Below are positions 16,561 to 31,534 of a stretch of DNA of 64,000 nt, in pieces. Origin of the DNA: Chrysomallon squamiferum. Its lineage: Eukaryota; Mollusca; Gastropoda; Neomphalida; Peltospiridae. The position numbers were made by a program, and so were the translations under genes. The notes beneath the pieces were generated by a model. The model ran no database searches. It was not told the origin of the DNA and saw only the letters and a program-made list of their open reading frames with translations. The stretch's first letter is position 1; the number at the start of each line of letters is the position of its first letter. The stretch is taken from the NCBI GenBank assembly GCA_012295275.1, contig CM022671.1, positions 17,111,956 to 17,175,955 on the forward strand. Reading direction: 5' to 3'.

Positions 16561-18318
16561 ACCATTTATTAATGACTTTCTACGATTTGTTGTTAGTTCT
16601 ATAGCTAAGGAAAAAGTTAATGAAAAAATAAAATTGAAAAACTAACTATTTAGATGATGATCACTATTATTAAAAAAATAAAAAACAAATATAATATTGT
16701 TTGTATCGGCAAGTTATTGCAATCACATCGTTTGCGAAACACTTTAGAAAACATTTTATTTGTCTTTCACAATATTACTTGACAAATGTTTTCAATTTGT
16801 AAACTGCCTATCTATAAAGATTCTGTAACCGATTTAAATAAAATATATAATAAACAATAAAAGAAACAAACTAATGGCTAAACAAAAACTTGAATGATTT
16901 CGTCAGTTCTACTTTTAGATTTTTCCTAAATTACCAAGAATGTTTTCATTTGTTTCACATAATTATTATGATGTGTTAAAAAAAAGGAGAAATATGTCAA
17001 TTAGACTTTAGTTATAAAAATTATTACCGCAACACCGAAAATATAATTTTTAAAAATTATGAAAAGAAAAAGAAAAAGAGATAAAATGTTTATCATAACA
17101 GCCCATTCCTCAATACTAATTCCTCGTTATATTAATTCGACAATGTTGCTTCGTTTAAGAAATCTAGTGTAAAGTGTACTGAACTGTTCTTGATAAAAAT
17201 ACACTCAAACTTGGATTCCTGCCTAACAGAGAATTCATTGATGTCACCCAGTGATGCGAGTAATTAATTACATGGCGCCACTAAAGAAAGTCATGAAACC
17301 AAAGAACGAATTGGAGCTTAAAACATTTTTCTTATTTAGGTAATAATTTTAAAATTCATTGAACAATACAGATTTTATTTTCCTACAGCCCACCCCACAC
17401 AACGAAATCACAGCAAGTTCACACGTATAAAATAAAACTAGCATTTAATAAATGATTAAATTTAAATATTTAGAACATACAAAGTCTTCGGAAACACATA
17501 GTTATAAGAACTAATTAATTGTATAAATTAATGTAGTGAAAAGGGAACAAAAATAAAAATTATTTTCCCATGTACTTTTAGTACCTATTAAGTTATAAAC
17601 ATTAACATACTCGTATTCAAATAAATTGACAAAAATTTCGGAACCATGAAATAAAAATTCAGCTATACAAATTAATAAAGACTCAAATATAAACATTAAT
17701 ATCATCAAAAAATAATAAAATAATAATAATAAAAAAAAAAAAAAAAAAAAAAAAACCACACAAAATAACAAACAAACGGTTCCGTATATATTATAACTTT
17801 AAGATCCACGTAACTATATAATAACTAGTTATCTGTCAACAACAACAATTATAATGTCAATAGTAAAAAACGACGTTTATCCAAATGAAAACAATCTTGA
17901 ATCACTTCCGTAGTTACACGACCAATTCGCGAAAGACTAATTACGTCATGGCTTATTAGCAGCAATCACCGAATTACCTCCCTTGTTTTCTTTTATTACC
18001 TCCCCTGAGGAAAGCCTCTTCTTTCAAAGCACACTATCCAAATGTGGTAAATATCAAAACGCCTTGTCATGACAGCTGTCGATAGTTGCAGGGCAGCGTA
18101 ATTTTTTAAAATCTTTTTTCGTTTTTCATCTTTATCCTCCAGATTTCAAATGAAGAGTTAGCGTAACTAGGTGACGTTATAACCAATGAATTATCAACAC
18201 AAGAAAAAACAACATGGCCGACTGACATCAAAACATCCCAGCGTCATCAGAGGTAGACTGGAATCCCTTCAGTAATATGTTTCGGTTTCTCCGTTGGGTA
18301 GATCATCTGTTTCACTCT

Positions 18319-18375
<57 letters not shown>

Positions 18376-18632
18376 GATGATGATGATGATAATGGCAACA
18401 ACAACAGCAATAAATACACGAAATAGTGGAAAATAGCACTGAAAACTTATAATTCAGTTATTATAAGAAGAGTAGTAAGTGTACAAGGAATAATAATGTA
18501 GTTGCTGTAGTAAAGTAATATTAGTCTTAGTTCCTCTACTATACTACTACTATTACTAATGGTAACAATAGCAGTACCGATCAAAATAGTTGAGCAAAGT
18601 TACAATAATAGCTGTAGTAGTCATAATATTAG

Positions 18633-18697
<65 letters not shown>

Positions 18698-18758
18698 GCA
18701 ACAACAACAACAACAACATTAGTAGCATTGGTTCAAATAGCTGTAGTAGTTTTATAAT

Positions 18759-18821
<63 letters not shown>

Positions 18822-18865
18822 TCCATATCTGCTAAGAATTCAGTTTTTTAAATGAATGATTATAA

Positions 18866-18915
<50 letters not shown>

Positions 18916-19054
18916 TATATACACATACACATTGCTTGGTAGACACTGAACTAAACAGGTGAAATTGTTTTTTTAAATGTCGCAGATACCACCAACACCA
19001 CGGCCATGAACTAACTATTACTGCAAGAAGAGCAAGACAAAGAAAGAAGATTAC
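16561..19054. other. AT-rich stretch downstream of transporter exon 12, with AAT and CA repeats
   Basis: Holds AAT triplet tracts (about 18321-18373, 18637-18700, 18765-18817) and a CA tract (about 18868-18914). It should contain the transporter's last intron and possibly its final coding exon. The only phase-compatible candidate I noted is a 38-codon frame at 17164-17280 (minus), preceded by a pyrimidine-rich stretch ending CTTTCTTTAG; it has no family-specific residues and is not called. Confidence 0.5.
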
Positions 19055-19222
19055 TTCTGGAAATGATCCTCTTGTCTGGAACATGAAGTAGATGAAGTAT
19101 CCCAGGATACAGATGAGCGAGGAGCAGACGATGAGCCAGCCCAGGGTCAGACACCAGATGGGGTAGGTGTACCGGCCGTAGGCTGGCTGGGGCGGGGAGA
19201 TCAGGGTCATGACGAACAGAAT
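19055..19222 (-). CDS. SERT-like exon 12: TM11 end, TM12, start of C-tail
   Basis: Fifty-six codons, GC-rich: [18 protein letters not shown], then TM12 ([20 protein letters not shown]) and FQTRGSFPE. The donor gtaatc after GSFPE lies where vertebrate SLC6 genes have their last intron. Reading on gives only 28 more residues of non-conserved sequence, so one further exon is expected. Confidence 0.9.
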
Positions 19223-19563
19223 CTGGAAAACAAGATAACAAAACAGAATGAAATTAAACAGTATGTTTATAGTGATACAGAGATATGGATCTAAAGGAAC
19301 AACATCAACAAAATATTAGAGAAAAACACTTGCAAAGATAAAAAAAAAAAAAAAAAAAAAAAAAAACAGGATCTAGAGAAAAATGACAGTAATGTAGTTT
19401 TATAGTTTTAAAAAAAAACGTAAAAATATAAAGAAATTTAAAAAAAAAAAAGCATTTGCGTAATAAACTAGGATAAAGATGAATATCATCTAGAGATTAT
19501 AATTGTTAATAATAATAAAACAATACAAGTTTAAACTACGATAAAGACATACACAAATCTAGT

Positions 19564-19629
<66 letters not shown>

Positions 19630-20788
19630 CATAAAGAACTAGGATAAAGACAGCAGCTTCAGAAAAAATAAGACAACAACACAATAATGTAGGTTAAAGC
19701 CAAAGAAAATGGATGGAAACAATTACAACATATTTATGAAGGATAATATAAAGCCTCTTAACAAATTCATCTTGTTAAGACGTAAAAATAATATCAACAC
19801 TGTATAATCAATCCATCAGCACATGATGCCATTGCCCTTTTCCACGTGCTCTCCAGAACAATGAATTGTTTCACTATCTACGTTCCAGAAAATACAAGAC
19901 TGGATATGATAAGAAAGGCTTATAAAGTGACGTTATATATTATTTTTTCTTGTGTGTGAGATGTTACGTTAAAAAAGAAATCCTGCTATTTTAGGTTATT
20001 TCACCTCTATTATCCAGTTACGTTTTTGATATCAGATTGTCGTTAATATAAAAAAAATATGTTGATTGTCATTAATATAAAAAAATATGTTGATTGTCGT
20101 TAATACAAAAAACAATATGTTGATTGTCATTAATATAAAAAAATATGTTGATTGTCATTAATATAAAAAATATGTTGATTGTCATTAATATAAAAAAATA
20201 TGTTGATTGTCATTAATATAAAAAATATGTTGATTGTCATTAATATAAAAAATATGTTGATTGTTATTAATATATAAAAATATGTTGATTGTCATTAATA
20301 TAAAAATATGGTGATGTATCTTTTAACCAAGTAAGCAATCAGTCGATTAGTCAACCAGTCAATCAATCAATCAATCAATCAAATTCAGGCCATCAGAATT
20401 ATTTCCACAACGAATCATTTATGTGCTTTTATTATGTGTGTTCACCATACAGAAGACATTAACAGTTTACCATAAAGCAATGAAATAAAACTAACTAAAT
20501 AATTAAATCCCGTTCTAAAAACGATATATTTAGAATTCAAATATATATATATACATTTTGTTTTTCCTTTGCCTAGAATAAATGAGATTTTACTAACGTC
20601 ACATTCACAAATATATTCATTTATAATAATTCTAGTGTATAAAAGACGGTACCAGTAAGAAGATAGGACTTATAAAAGTCCACGTGATCTGCCAGAAAGG
20701 TCCCGGTGGTGATCCTAACATACACTCAATGTCTTGACTGAATCGCTTCACCCCTGAAATAATAATAATAGTAATAATAATAATAATG

Positions 20789-20828
<40 letters not shown>

Positions 20829-21404
20829 TAATAATAATAATAATAATAATAATAGCAATAGCTGATGATAACGGTGATGATGATAATAATGATAACGATA
20901 AAGAAGATAACATTTCTGTTGTGTCGGCAATGTATTGAAATGAATTAGCAATTATAACTGGTACCTGTTAATTCTAATATTAATAATTTTAAATTCAGCA
21001 CTGTAGATCATTGCCGTTATACCTGTATGTATATTCTTTTGTATATGTGTGTGTGTGTGTGTGTTATATAATATATTACATGTGTTGTAAGTTCTCTGGT
21101 GAGGTATTTTAATGTATCTTTGAATTAATATTCACCGTAAATCCACGAGACTGCGGCTGCTTCGAAAAACACGACGAGAAGTATCGAGATGGGAGCTCCG
21201 TAAGTGTCAAACAGCTGAACCACGTAGATTCCTCCCTGAGAAAAAAAAAACACATTCATTAAGTACGTTATGTGTCTGCAGTATTATATACAAAAGGTAC
21301 AAATTAAAATAATTTAAATGTTACAAAGAAAAGAAAATTCTCTAAGGCGTGATAGAAACGTCAATATAATCAAATACAAAATAAAACTGTAGTCAAGTAA
21401 TAAT

Positions 21405-21443
<39 letters not shown>

Positions 21444-22469
21444 AATAAATAAATAAATAAATAAAAAAAAAAAAAATATTGTAAAAGGCACAAAAGAAAA
21501 ATGCAACCCAAACCAAAGACCAAAAAGACGGGAAAATAATAGAGACTAAGTTTATTAAAATATTATAATTATTTCTCTCACTTTTCGAAATTGTAATATA
21601 TAAAAGATTACCTATATATTAAGAAAATAACAAAATAATTTGATATGTTAAAAAGATAAGACGTGAAAGGAAAGTCATTGAATTAAAATCAAGCGTATGA
21701 ATAATAATGAAAAAACAATTCATGAAAAAGGTACAAAAAAAAACACAAAGACCAGAAATCTTTAAAGAAATAAATTCCGATTACAACAAATAAATAAAGA
21801 AATAAAGAAATAAAGACAGAAGAAAAAAGAAAGTATGAAAAGCAAAACTAACAAATTAACTAATACATAAAAAAAAAAACTAAATAAAAAACGAAAAAAA
21901 GAAAAAACAAAAATCCACAAAATAATAACAAAAAACAAAAACAAAATAAAAGCAAATAATTATATAACATAAACGAGCAGTAAAGAAATCGTGATAACAA
22001 AATAAATGGCATTCCTCTTAACCCATCCTCTCGAAATAAAATGTAAAGGGAATAACAGAGACAAAAGGCCAAACACGAAATGGAAACGTCACGTCACGAA
22101 ATAAAATGTAAAGGGAATAACAGAGATGAAAGGCCAAACACGAAATGAAAACGTTCACGTCACGTCACGAAATAAAAAGTAAAGGGAATAACAGAGATGA
22201 AAGGCCAAACACGAAACAGAAACGATCACGTCACAGTAAACTAACGTAGGTAGTTGTTACAAGTCCTCCAACGAAACAGAAACAGATAAGTCCAGCAACA
22301 AAAAACTCTCGTCGTTTTCTTAAGACGGGGTACTCATCCAAAATGCCCGTAATGATGGCTTCCAATCCACCAAACTGTAAATAAAATTGTTCTGGAATAT
22401 ACATATACATACATATATAGATACATGTATACATACATACATACATACATACATACATACATACATACA

Positions 22470-22505
<36 letters not shown>

Positions 22506-23180
22506 TATATATAAAGAGAATATTCAAAATCCTAAATATATATAATAAACTACATTAGTGTTGCACCAGCCTACGATATTTTATTTTTTCTTCTTTTTAA
22601 AAAGGTCTTTTTACTGAAATATCATTTAATTTTCAAACTTGAATATTGACCAAACTGTAGGATTAAAAAAAGTTAGATAGAGTTTATTATACTGAGAAAA
22701 CAAGGATAAAAAAAATTAAGAGAACTTACTGTGGTATCCAGACCAAGAGTTATTAACATGAAAAAGAAGAGGATTGACCAGAATGATGATCCTTCAATTT
22801 GTGCCAGAGCTTCTGGGTAGACGACGAAGATTAACCCAACGTCTGGAGGAAAACAATTCACAAAACATCGCTAATTAAAACACAACCTCTATCAGCTTAC
22901 GAAACATGATATCTATCTATCTATCTATCTATACATAGTCTAACTATGCGTAAAATAAGAATAATCCAACATACTAGTACGCATACAGTAGTCTCGCATG
23001 CAATGATACAAATAAAAACTTGAAGAAGAAAACAGAAGTTAAAGGAAAAGAGAAAGAAAAAAAGAAAAAAAGAAAGAAAGAAAAAGGAAAGATAATCGTA
23101 ATTGTTGTTTTTAATGAGTTATTTCCTAAACGTTCACAAGGATAGATCGACTGATTAAAAGATAGACAGATATGAACAAG

Positions 23181-23231
<51 letters not shown>

Positions 23232-23672
23232 AAAAGGCAATTAGAAGGATAGATAGATAGATGTACCGGTTTTATCATTAAATACGTATTTATGAACCAT
23301 ATTTACGAATTCTTCATCATCATACAATTTACAAGACAAAGATTGTACTAAAGAGTGTTGAAAAATGAGTTGAAGTAACTTACCTACCCGGGCCACGGTG
23401 GAAATGTCGCGGTTCTGTCTGTGTGCCATGAAGCCCAGCACGGCAAACACAGCAAACCCTGCCAGAAAGCTGGTGAGACAGTTCACCGCACTGGTTATCA
23501 GAGCGTCTCTGAAACAAAGAGCCGGTTAAATTGTAATATTATTATACATGTAAATATAATACACACACACACATGCACATATAAATGCACATATAATTGA
23601 ATTATAATAAGGCTATATAAATGAATGTAAATATCATTTATGTTGGGATTTTAAATATATTATAGGATGTGC

Positions 23673-23704
<32 letters not shown>

Positions 23705-23986
23705 AATGAATTTAAATATCTGTTTTTACTGTGATTTTAAATAGATGCACATCAAATTATATTATAATAATGTTATGTTTGAATATAAATATCAGTTATA
23801 TTGTGGAAATGTGCGTGTATACGGGTGCATTATTTGTCCATTAAAAAGTAAAAGATATATTTGGCTAACTATTAAAATACTATTTATGCTACTACTGCTG
23901 CTGCTGTTGCTGCTATTACTACTATAACAACAACAACTACTGCGCTACATTATTAAAATACTTCTGCTATCGCTACTATAACTGCT

Positions 23987-24027
<41 letters not shown>

Positions 24028-25837
24028 TAAATAATTCCTAGAAGAACTAGTACAGGGATTACCTGTAACAGTTGTTACTGAATTTGTTGTAACTTGACAA
24101 AGCTAATAAAACTCCAAATCCAGGTCCCAGAGAGAAAAATATCTGTGATGCTGCATCTATCCACACCTGAACACATAAACAAATATCAGATGTTATAAGA
24201 AAACACACAATTTACTGTTCAAAGCAAATACTGTGAGATAAAACATGGTAACGTAACATTCATTAAGATGATGATGATGACTACAGTGATGATTATGACA
24301 ATGATAAAAAACGACGATCATGATAATGACGATGACGATGATAACGATAATGAATGAATTAATGAATAAATAAAATATAAATAAATTAGAATTTATATAA
24401 ATAAGAATTTTGGGAATAACAAAAAAAAAAAAACCACAAAAAAAAAAAAAAAACAACAACAACAAAAACAATAACAAAAAAGACCATAAGATTGTTATGT
24501 TTATAAAGTTATAAAAATTCATCACGTCAGTATCGACTGTTATATATTGTTAGTGTATAACCCCGATAACGAGTGTGATGCTCTCCATTGTAAGGAGGAA
24601 AATAAAAGAGCATGTTGTAATCAATGGCTGAGTCTTGGCGTTTATTTTTACGACATTACAAATAATTTATTGTAAATTTATTATACAAACAGTACAGTCA
24701 GTATATAAAGAAAAATGAAAACATACGCTCTACTTAAAAATGTGTTTAGTAAGTTTTATAGAACATTATATTCAAAGCAACGAAAGTGGAAACTGTGTGT
24801 CACAAAATTCACGAGTGAAAATAATTTATTGTACAATCTATAAAGAAACATGAAAACATACGTTGACGTCTGTTAGTTTGCTGAAATTCGGACTCAGGTA
24901 ATACTTGATGCCCATACTTGCTCCAGGCAGAGTTACTCCCCTTATCAGAAGTGTCATCAGAACGACGTAGGGTAAGGTTGCAGTTATCCAAACAGCCTGA
25001 AACATAAATAATTATAATCTAACAGCCTGAAACATTAATAATTACAATCTAACAGCCTGAAACATAAATAATTACAATCTAACAGCCTGAAACATAAATA
25101 ATTACAATCTAACAGCCTGAAACACAAATAATTACAATCTAACAGCCTGAAACATAAATAATTACAATCTAACAGCCTGAAATACAAATAATTACAATCT
25201 AACAGCCTGAAATACAAATAATTACAATCTAACAGCCTGAAATACAAATAATTACAATCTAACAGCCTGAAATACAAATAATTACAATCTAAACAGTTTG
25301 GAACATAAATAATTACTATCCAAAGAGCCTGAAATGTAAAGATTATATTCCAAACAGCCTGAAACATAAATAATTACAATCTAACAGTTTGAAACATAAA
25401 TAATTACAATCTAACAGCCTTTATACAAATAATTAGAATCCAAACAGTCTGAAACATAAATGATTGGATATTGCAAATAATAAATGCATATGCTTGTGTG
25501 TATTGGCTTTTGAAAGTTGGTTTTCTTGACACAACTTACCAAAAATTTGAGGTATAAAATTTTCATGTAATATTTATGTTTTCACTGCTAAATGAATTGT
25601 AATAATAATATTATAATTTTATTTATTATCGACACTAAAATAATTTTTTGGCAAACATGTTACTAATGTTTTGGGGTGCTCCTTATAGATCCATACATTT
25701 TCCTTTCGATATAATGTTGCAGCGATATCATTAATAGATAAAAAAAATAAATGAGAAAGTAAATTTATATGCAACCGTTATTCGTGTTGAATGAAATAAA
25801 ACCTGTTGTTTACATACGAATATTTATATTTTAAAAG

Positions 25838-25870
<33 letters not shown>

Positions 25871-26185
25871 AAAAATAAAAATTCAAGAACACAATTTATT
25901 TTTTTTAAATACTGAACCTTTCCAGAACTTTTGATTCCCTTCCAGAGAGCGAAGTAGACGAGAATGTACACAGCCATCAAACTGAGTGCTATAGACCATT
26001 TGATTCCTCCCAGTCGAGCCATGCCTTCCGAGTACTGCAGCTCCAGAACCTCGCGTCTGAAATTTATTACAGAGTTTAATGAAAATCACTGAGTACGTGT
26101 ATGAATACTGCATCTCTAAATTTCAGAGGGGAAATTTATTATATACTTTAATGAAAATCACAGACAACAAATGGCGAAAATCGAG

Positions 26186-26216
<31 letters not shown>

Positions 26217-27138
26217 CCATCTAGTACTGGATCTTCAAAATCTGTCGTCTGAAATTAGAATGTTTTGAAGACTATCGTTAACGATAAAAGAAAAGAGACG
26301 AGTGCATATGATTATTTACCGAGTCCCGCATCTCCAAACTTCTTGTCTGAATCTTACATAATTTAGAAGACAGTCGAGTTATGTTTAATTATTAAATTTA
26401 AAATATTTCAGAGAATCACTGACAACCCCAAAAAGGCATTCGAGCATTATATGCAATTATTTGGTGTATGTATATCATTGGATGTTTAGCGTTATGCAAT
26501 GAAATGTTTGTTTTACAGTACGCTAAAGTGATTAAGGGTATGAACCTCTTGAAACACAATATAAAAGTCTGCTGTTTTTAGTCTATCATACGTGCTTCAC
26601 AACAGCTTGCTCTGATTAGCACGTTAATTTGTTTTCAAGTTCAAATACAAGTCTATCATAATCGTACATTAACATTATTCAGTAAGGATATGTTTGCAAT
26701 TCAAACTGTTGTCTGTCATCATATGTTAACATTAATCACTACGAGAATGCAGAAACTATTTTATAGAAAAGTTTTTTTTTTTTCTTTTTACCGACGCTGG
26801 GATTAAACAGAAATAAATGTGACAATGACTGAATAAAAACGAGGGCAAAATTTAAATAAAGAAGGACACAGTAACTTGGACCAAGTTTCGTAACAGACGG
26901 GCATTGATCTGAACTTGGTGTTACCGTTCTCCGATATCGCGAAAATCCCCAGTAATTGCATCGTGCACTTCCTTGATTCGAAAGATTCTTTCATTACATT
27001 TGACTGCATTTTGATGAGCGCTCTCTTTCCATTCCCTTCCAATCTGTGTTTTTGTGAAGAACTGTGTTTAATGTATATTTTGAAACAAAATGTTTGGCGG
27101 CTGAAGAATATCTGACGTTTTATGTGATAATGTCGCTA

Positions 27139-27181
<43 letters not shown>

Positions 27182-28012
27182 CAGCAGCAATAGCAGTAGT
27201 AGTAACAATAGTTACAGTTCTTATGGTGTAGTTATAGTTCTTATGGTGATAACAACAGCAATAGTAGCAGTAGCAGCAACAGGTATAGTGGTACCAAGAA
27301 TAATAATATTTCTAAATAAGACAATATATTAACTAATTGTAAATTATATAGTTATACCTCTAAACAGCTAAATATCCGCTGCTACTAAGACTACTATTAC
27401 TACAACCACAATGTTATTATAAAAATTATTGCTACTTTTTGTTGTATAAACAGTTCTCTGCAGTTATATTTTTGCATACATTTCTTTATCAGTTGATATC
27501 TTCATAAATAAATGTCACATAAAATTATGAAATAGTTAAGGACATGCATACATCGGTCTAAGTAACCACTCTATCTCGTGAAAAACAGAAAAATTTGTAA
27601 AATAGTTTTAAAACTGTTATTAATAGAACAAATAAAACAGTTAAAATAATACTTAATACATTACTGGAGATGATGCAAAAAGCTGGAAATAATATGAAAT
27701 ACGTTATCAATGAAGAAGCAATATAAAATAATGAATGTAAAATATTTCCTGTAAAAGCTGTGTAAAAATAAACTAAATTCGACAATAGAGAACAAACAAA
27801 AACATTAAAATAGCACTAAATACGTTATTAAAGTAATGAAAAAAGAAGAAAGACTTGGTAGAAAAAATATAATAATGATATTAACAAAAACAACGACAAC
27901 AACACAAGAACAACAACAAGAATATATTATCAAAGAATTCTTCAGATGCTGATGCTGCTAATAATAATAATAATAATAATATAATTCTAACAACGGTAAT
28001 AATAAATTAATA

Positions 28013-28046
<34 letters not shown>

Positions 28047-30030
28047 AATAATAATAATAGTATTACTCAAAGAATTCTGTAGATGCTGCTGTAAGCCAGT
28101 CATCCTCGCTTCCCTTGTTAAGTACACACTCTGACGTTGATGCTGTCACTCCGTAACCCATTGTCGTCGAGTTTCCCGTCTCGTTCAACGACGTCGTCAC
28201 GTTGACGCACGTCATCACGCGGTCCTCGAACGTCGTGCACTTGTCTGTGTTCCACGTGTTGTTGCAGGTGACCCAGGGGACCTGGGCTCGGAACGAGGAG
28301 AAGAGGAAGTACACCGCCCAGGCGATGATGGTGTTGTAGTACCAGGAGACACACACGGCGATTACACAGATAGCCAGACCAATTCCTGAAATAAACAACA
28401 GGTATTTTTATTATTCCAAGTTCTGAAATTCCAAAAACCTCTGAAAATCTGATATCCAAGACTACTTCGAAATATACGAAATAAGAAAAGCTTCGAAATT
28501 CCGAAATAATTAAAGCTTCGAAATTCAGAAATAAAAAAAGCTTCGAAATTTCGAAATCCTAAATGCACTGAAATCAGAAAATGCATTACACAAGCTTTAA
28601 ATTTGGCTCAAAATATTATATTTAAAAAAGCAGCCATGAAGAGTATTTCTGTGTGAAACATAAATTGAAGTTTTATCTGTGTTCCAAGAATCAGAAGAAT
28701 TCCGAAATCTGATTTTGACACATAATTAATCCATGTTTCTTCTTTCTTTTTTTCTTTTTTTTTATTATGACCGTATATTAAAATATTTATATTGAACGTT
28801 ATTCTATGCCAAAGATGAAACACATACCTTCACCTTCATTATGAAATACAGAAATATACTCCTGATAAACGATAATATAAAATACATAATTTATTTAACT
28901 ATCAAAGTGTGGACTATTGTTCTGTATCATATTGACTCAGTCTGATTGTTTAATTTCTATTATGGACAGAACTCTGAAACCGGCTCGTTAAAAACGTGGT
29001 CATTACGTGCTTTCCTGTTCATGGGACATTGCAGCTAAAAGATCCTTTAATCAGTAAGACAAGCCTTTGATTTAGATATATGGGGTGTCTTCTTTCATAT
29101 CATATCATATCATAAAAGTAATATATGACTGATATCTAATCTTAATACTTGTTGATAATGTAATTAATAATGGCCTTAAACAATACTGATTTCGCTGAAA
29201 AGATATTAACCTTTGAATCCTTTTGAAAGGTTAGAACCTCTGTTTCATTACAGAATTTGAACAGCATAACATGTATTTCAGGGGACATGGTTTTAGAGAA
29301 TTTTCTTTTCGGTTCAGAAGTTGATGGTGATGTCCAAATATTTAATCTCTTCACAGTCATTATAAAGACTGAACCGCTTTTTATAAACAATTGATATGGT
29401 TGGTGATAGTAGCTATAGCAATACAATTGGTAGTAGTAGTAGTTGTAGAAGTAACAGTTGTAGTTTTATTGTTCTTCGTAGTCTTATTCGTAGAGATAGT
29501 AACCGTAGTAGTAAGTAGTATTTATAGCTAGTATAAGCAACAGTAACATTTAGTACTAATAGCAGTAGTAATAAATGTTTTAGTACTCGTAATAACTGGC
29601 AGTAGTAGTAGTGATCGTAGTAGTAATAGTAATAGTCCTTATGGTAGTAGTAGTAGTTTTTATTTATTAATACACTGATTATGTGTCATTCAAAGTCTGG
29701 GTTTTACAAATATGTATTTTAATTGGGGGCTAATTATTTTTACTTTCGACCATTTATTACATAGGACTAATTCTGCGATGGTCAATGACAAACCTTTTTT
29801 TCTTTTTTTTTTTTTATTTTTTTTTTTTTTTTTTTTTAAAAATGTTTCGTAAAAAAAAAAAAAAAAAAATAGGTTTGTCTTTGACCATCGCAGAATTAGT
29901 CCTATGTAATAAATGATGGAAAGTAATAAATTAAATAATAATAATAAAAAAAATAATAATAATAAAAAATAATAAATTCTGTATCTGCTATAACTGAGGA
30001 AAATATTTTCATTACTAATAAATAATACAA

Positions 30031-30061
<31 letters not shown>

Positions 30062-30893
30062 ATATTTCCTGTTCATGTTGGTCTCTCACGATATGTTTAT
30101 CAAAACGCGGTAAGAGCTTTCCTGTCTATGAGTAGGTTTATAGTAAAGAAAATCATGTTGCTAACTGATGAGCAGAGCTGCATCATTTTTTTCTGTCTCG
30201 TATAATCATCATACAAAAAACTGATGACTGTCATTTAGTATTCGCTAGCATTACAAAGTTTGAGAGATACCGCTGAACAATATTCATTAATTCAAAACAT
30301 ATCAGATTTCACATCATATTCTTTTCTTTTTCTTTTTTTTTTTTTTTCTTAAAGAAAATGCTAGTCTTAATGTTTTTACAATTTGAACAACTGCTGATAG
30401 TATTATGTCAGAAAAGTTTCATAATGTTTTAGTAAACAGTAACAAATTTAGACAAAATCTACTTTTAAAATAGTTTTCTCGTTTCAGACTAAGATTTTCT
30501 TTTACACGTTGTTATGGTTACAGATAGTAGTCGATTTCTTTTTTTTTTTTTTTTTTGCCGAGTGCATCGTGCATAATTTCGGTGCGGATTTGGTGCACAC
30601 TGACTTTGTTTGTCGTGCCTATTCAAGCGGAACAAATGCGGGCTTGTTATAATTATTCATGAAGATCGGAATACCGATTTAGATTCAAAGCAATGAATAC
30701 GGGACAGTCGCGTGCCACGAAAGGTCACGTTTTATTGACGAGCATTTTACCAGACCTGATACCAGATTCAGACCTACTACGTTGTACGAAATCTGCAAAA
30801 TACAAAACACCGGCATGCCTGTGTGCACGTGTGTTTAAGTGTCTGTATGATAAAACCTTACATTTCTAGATTTAATCAATGATAATAATAATA

Positions 30894-30953
<60 letters not shown>

Positions 30954-31039
30954 GAAAACAACAAAAATATATATTTAGAAAGTTAAACCAAAAAGGAAAA
31001 CCGAAACCTTGTTTGCTCGCTGCGAAAGAGACATTATTG

Positions 31040-31121
<82 letters not shown>

Positions 31122-31328
31122 GAGTATAGATGGACCTAAATGAACCATACCACAGTAAACCTCTTAACATAATCGAAAAAAATAAAATAAAATAAAATAA
31201 AATGAACAGAAGGAAGAAAATAAAACAACAAATAAAGAAAAACAAGAAAGGTAATAATAATAATAAAAGAAATGGTGTCCGAAATAATTTTTGCATATCA
31301 TTGTACATCTATCTATCTATCTATTAGG

Positions 31329-31360
<32 letters not shown>

Positions 31361-31501
31361 ATTTTCCTTTTGAACTGATTACATAAATCCATGCTCAGTA
31401 TTATTTAATTATAACTATTTTAAAAGAAGTTTGAAGAATATTGCCGGTTAATGGGCTATGAATCATTAATTATTAATATATACCTTTATTCTTTCTTTGT
31501 T

Positions 31502-31534
<33 letters not shown>

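Larger units (their letters stand above)
22375..24061. other. introns 7 and 8 and flanks: ACAT and GATA repeats
   Basis: Apart from exons 8 and 7, this stretch holds an ACAT tract (about 22431-22500), a short ATCT run (about 22913-22932), a GATA tract (about 23184-23232), an AT run (about 23674-23698) and AAT triplets (about 23990-24024). Confidence 0.75.

Noticed and set aside
17164-17280. 38-codon phase-0 frame as the transporter's last exon
   Set aside because: Acceptor looks fair but no residue pattern supports it; kept only as a candidate in the findings.
26803-27115. Overlapping short frames on both strands in transporter intron 3
   Set aside because: No motif, and they lie between exons that already join in phase.
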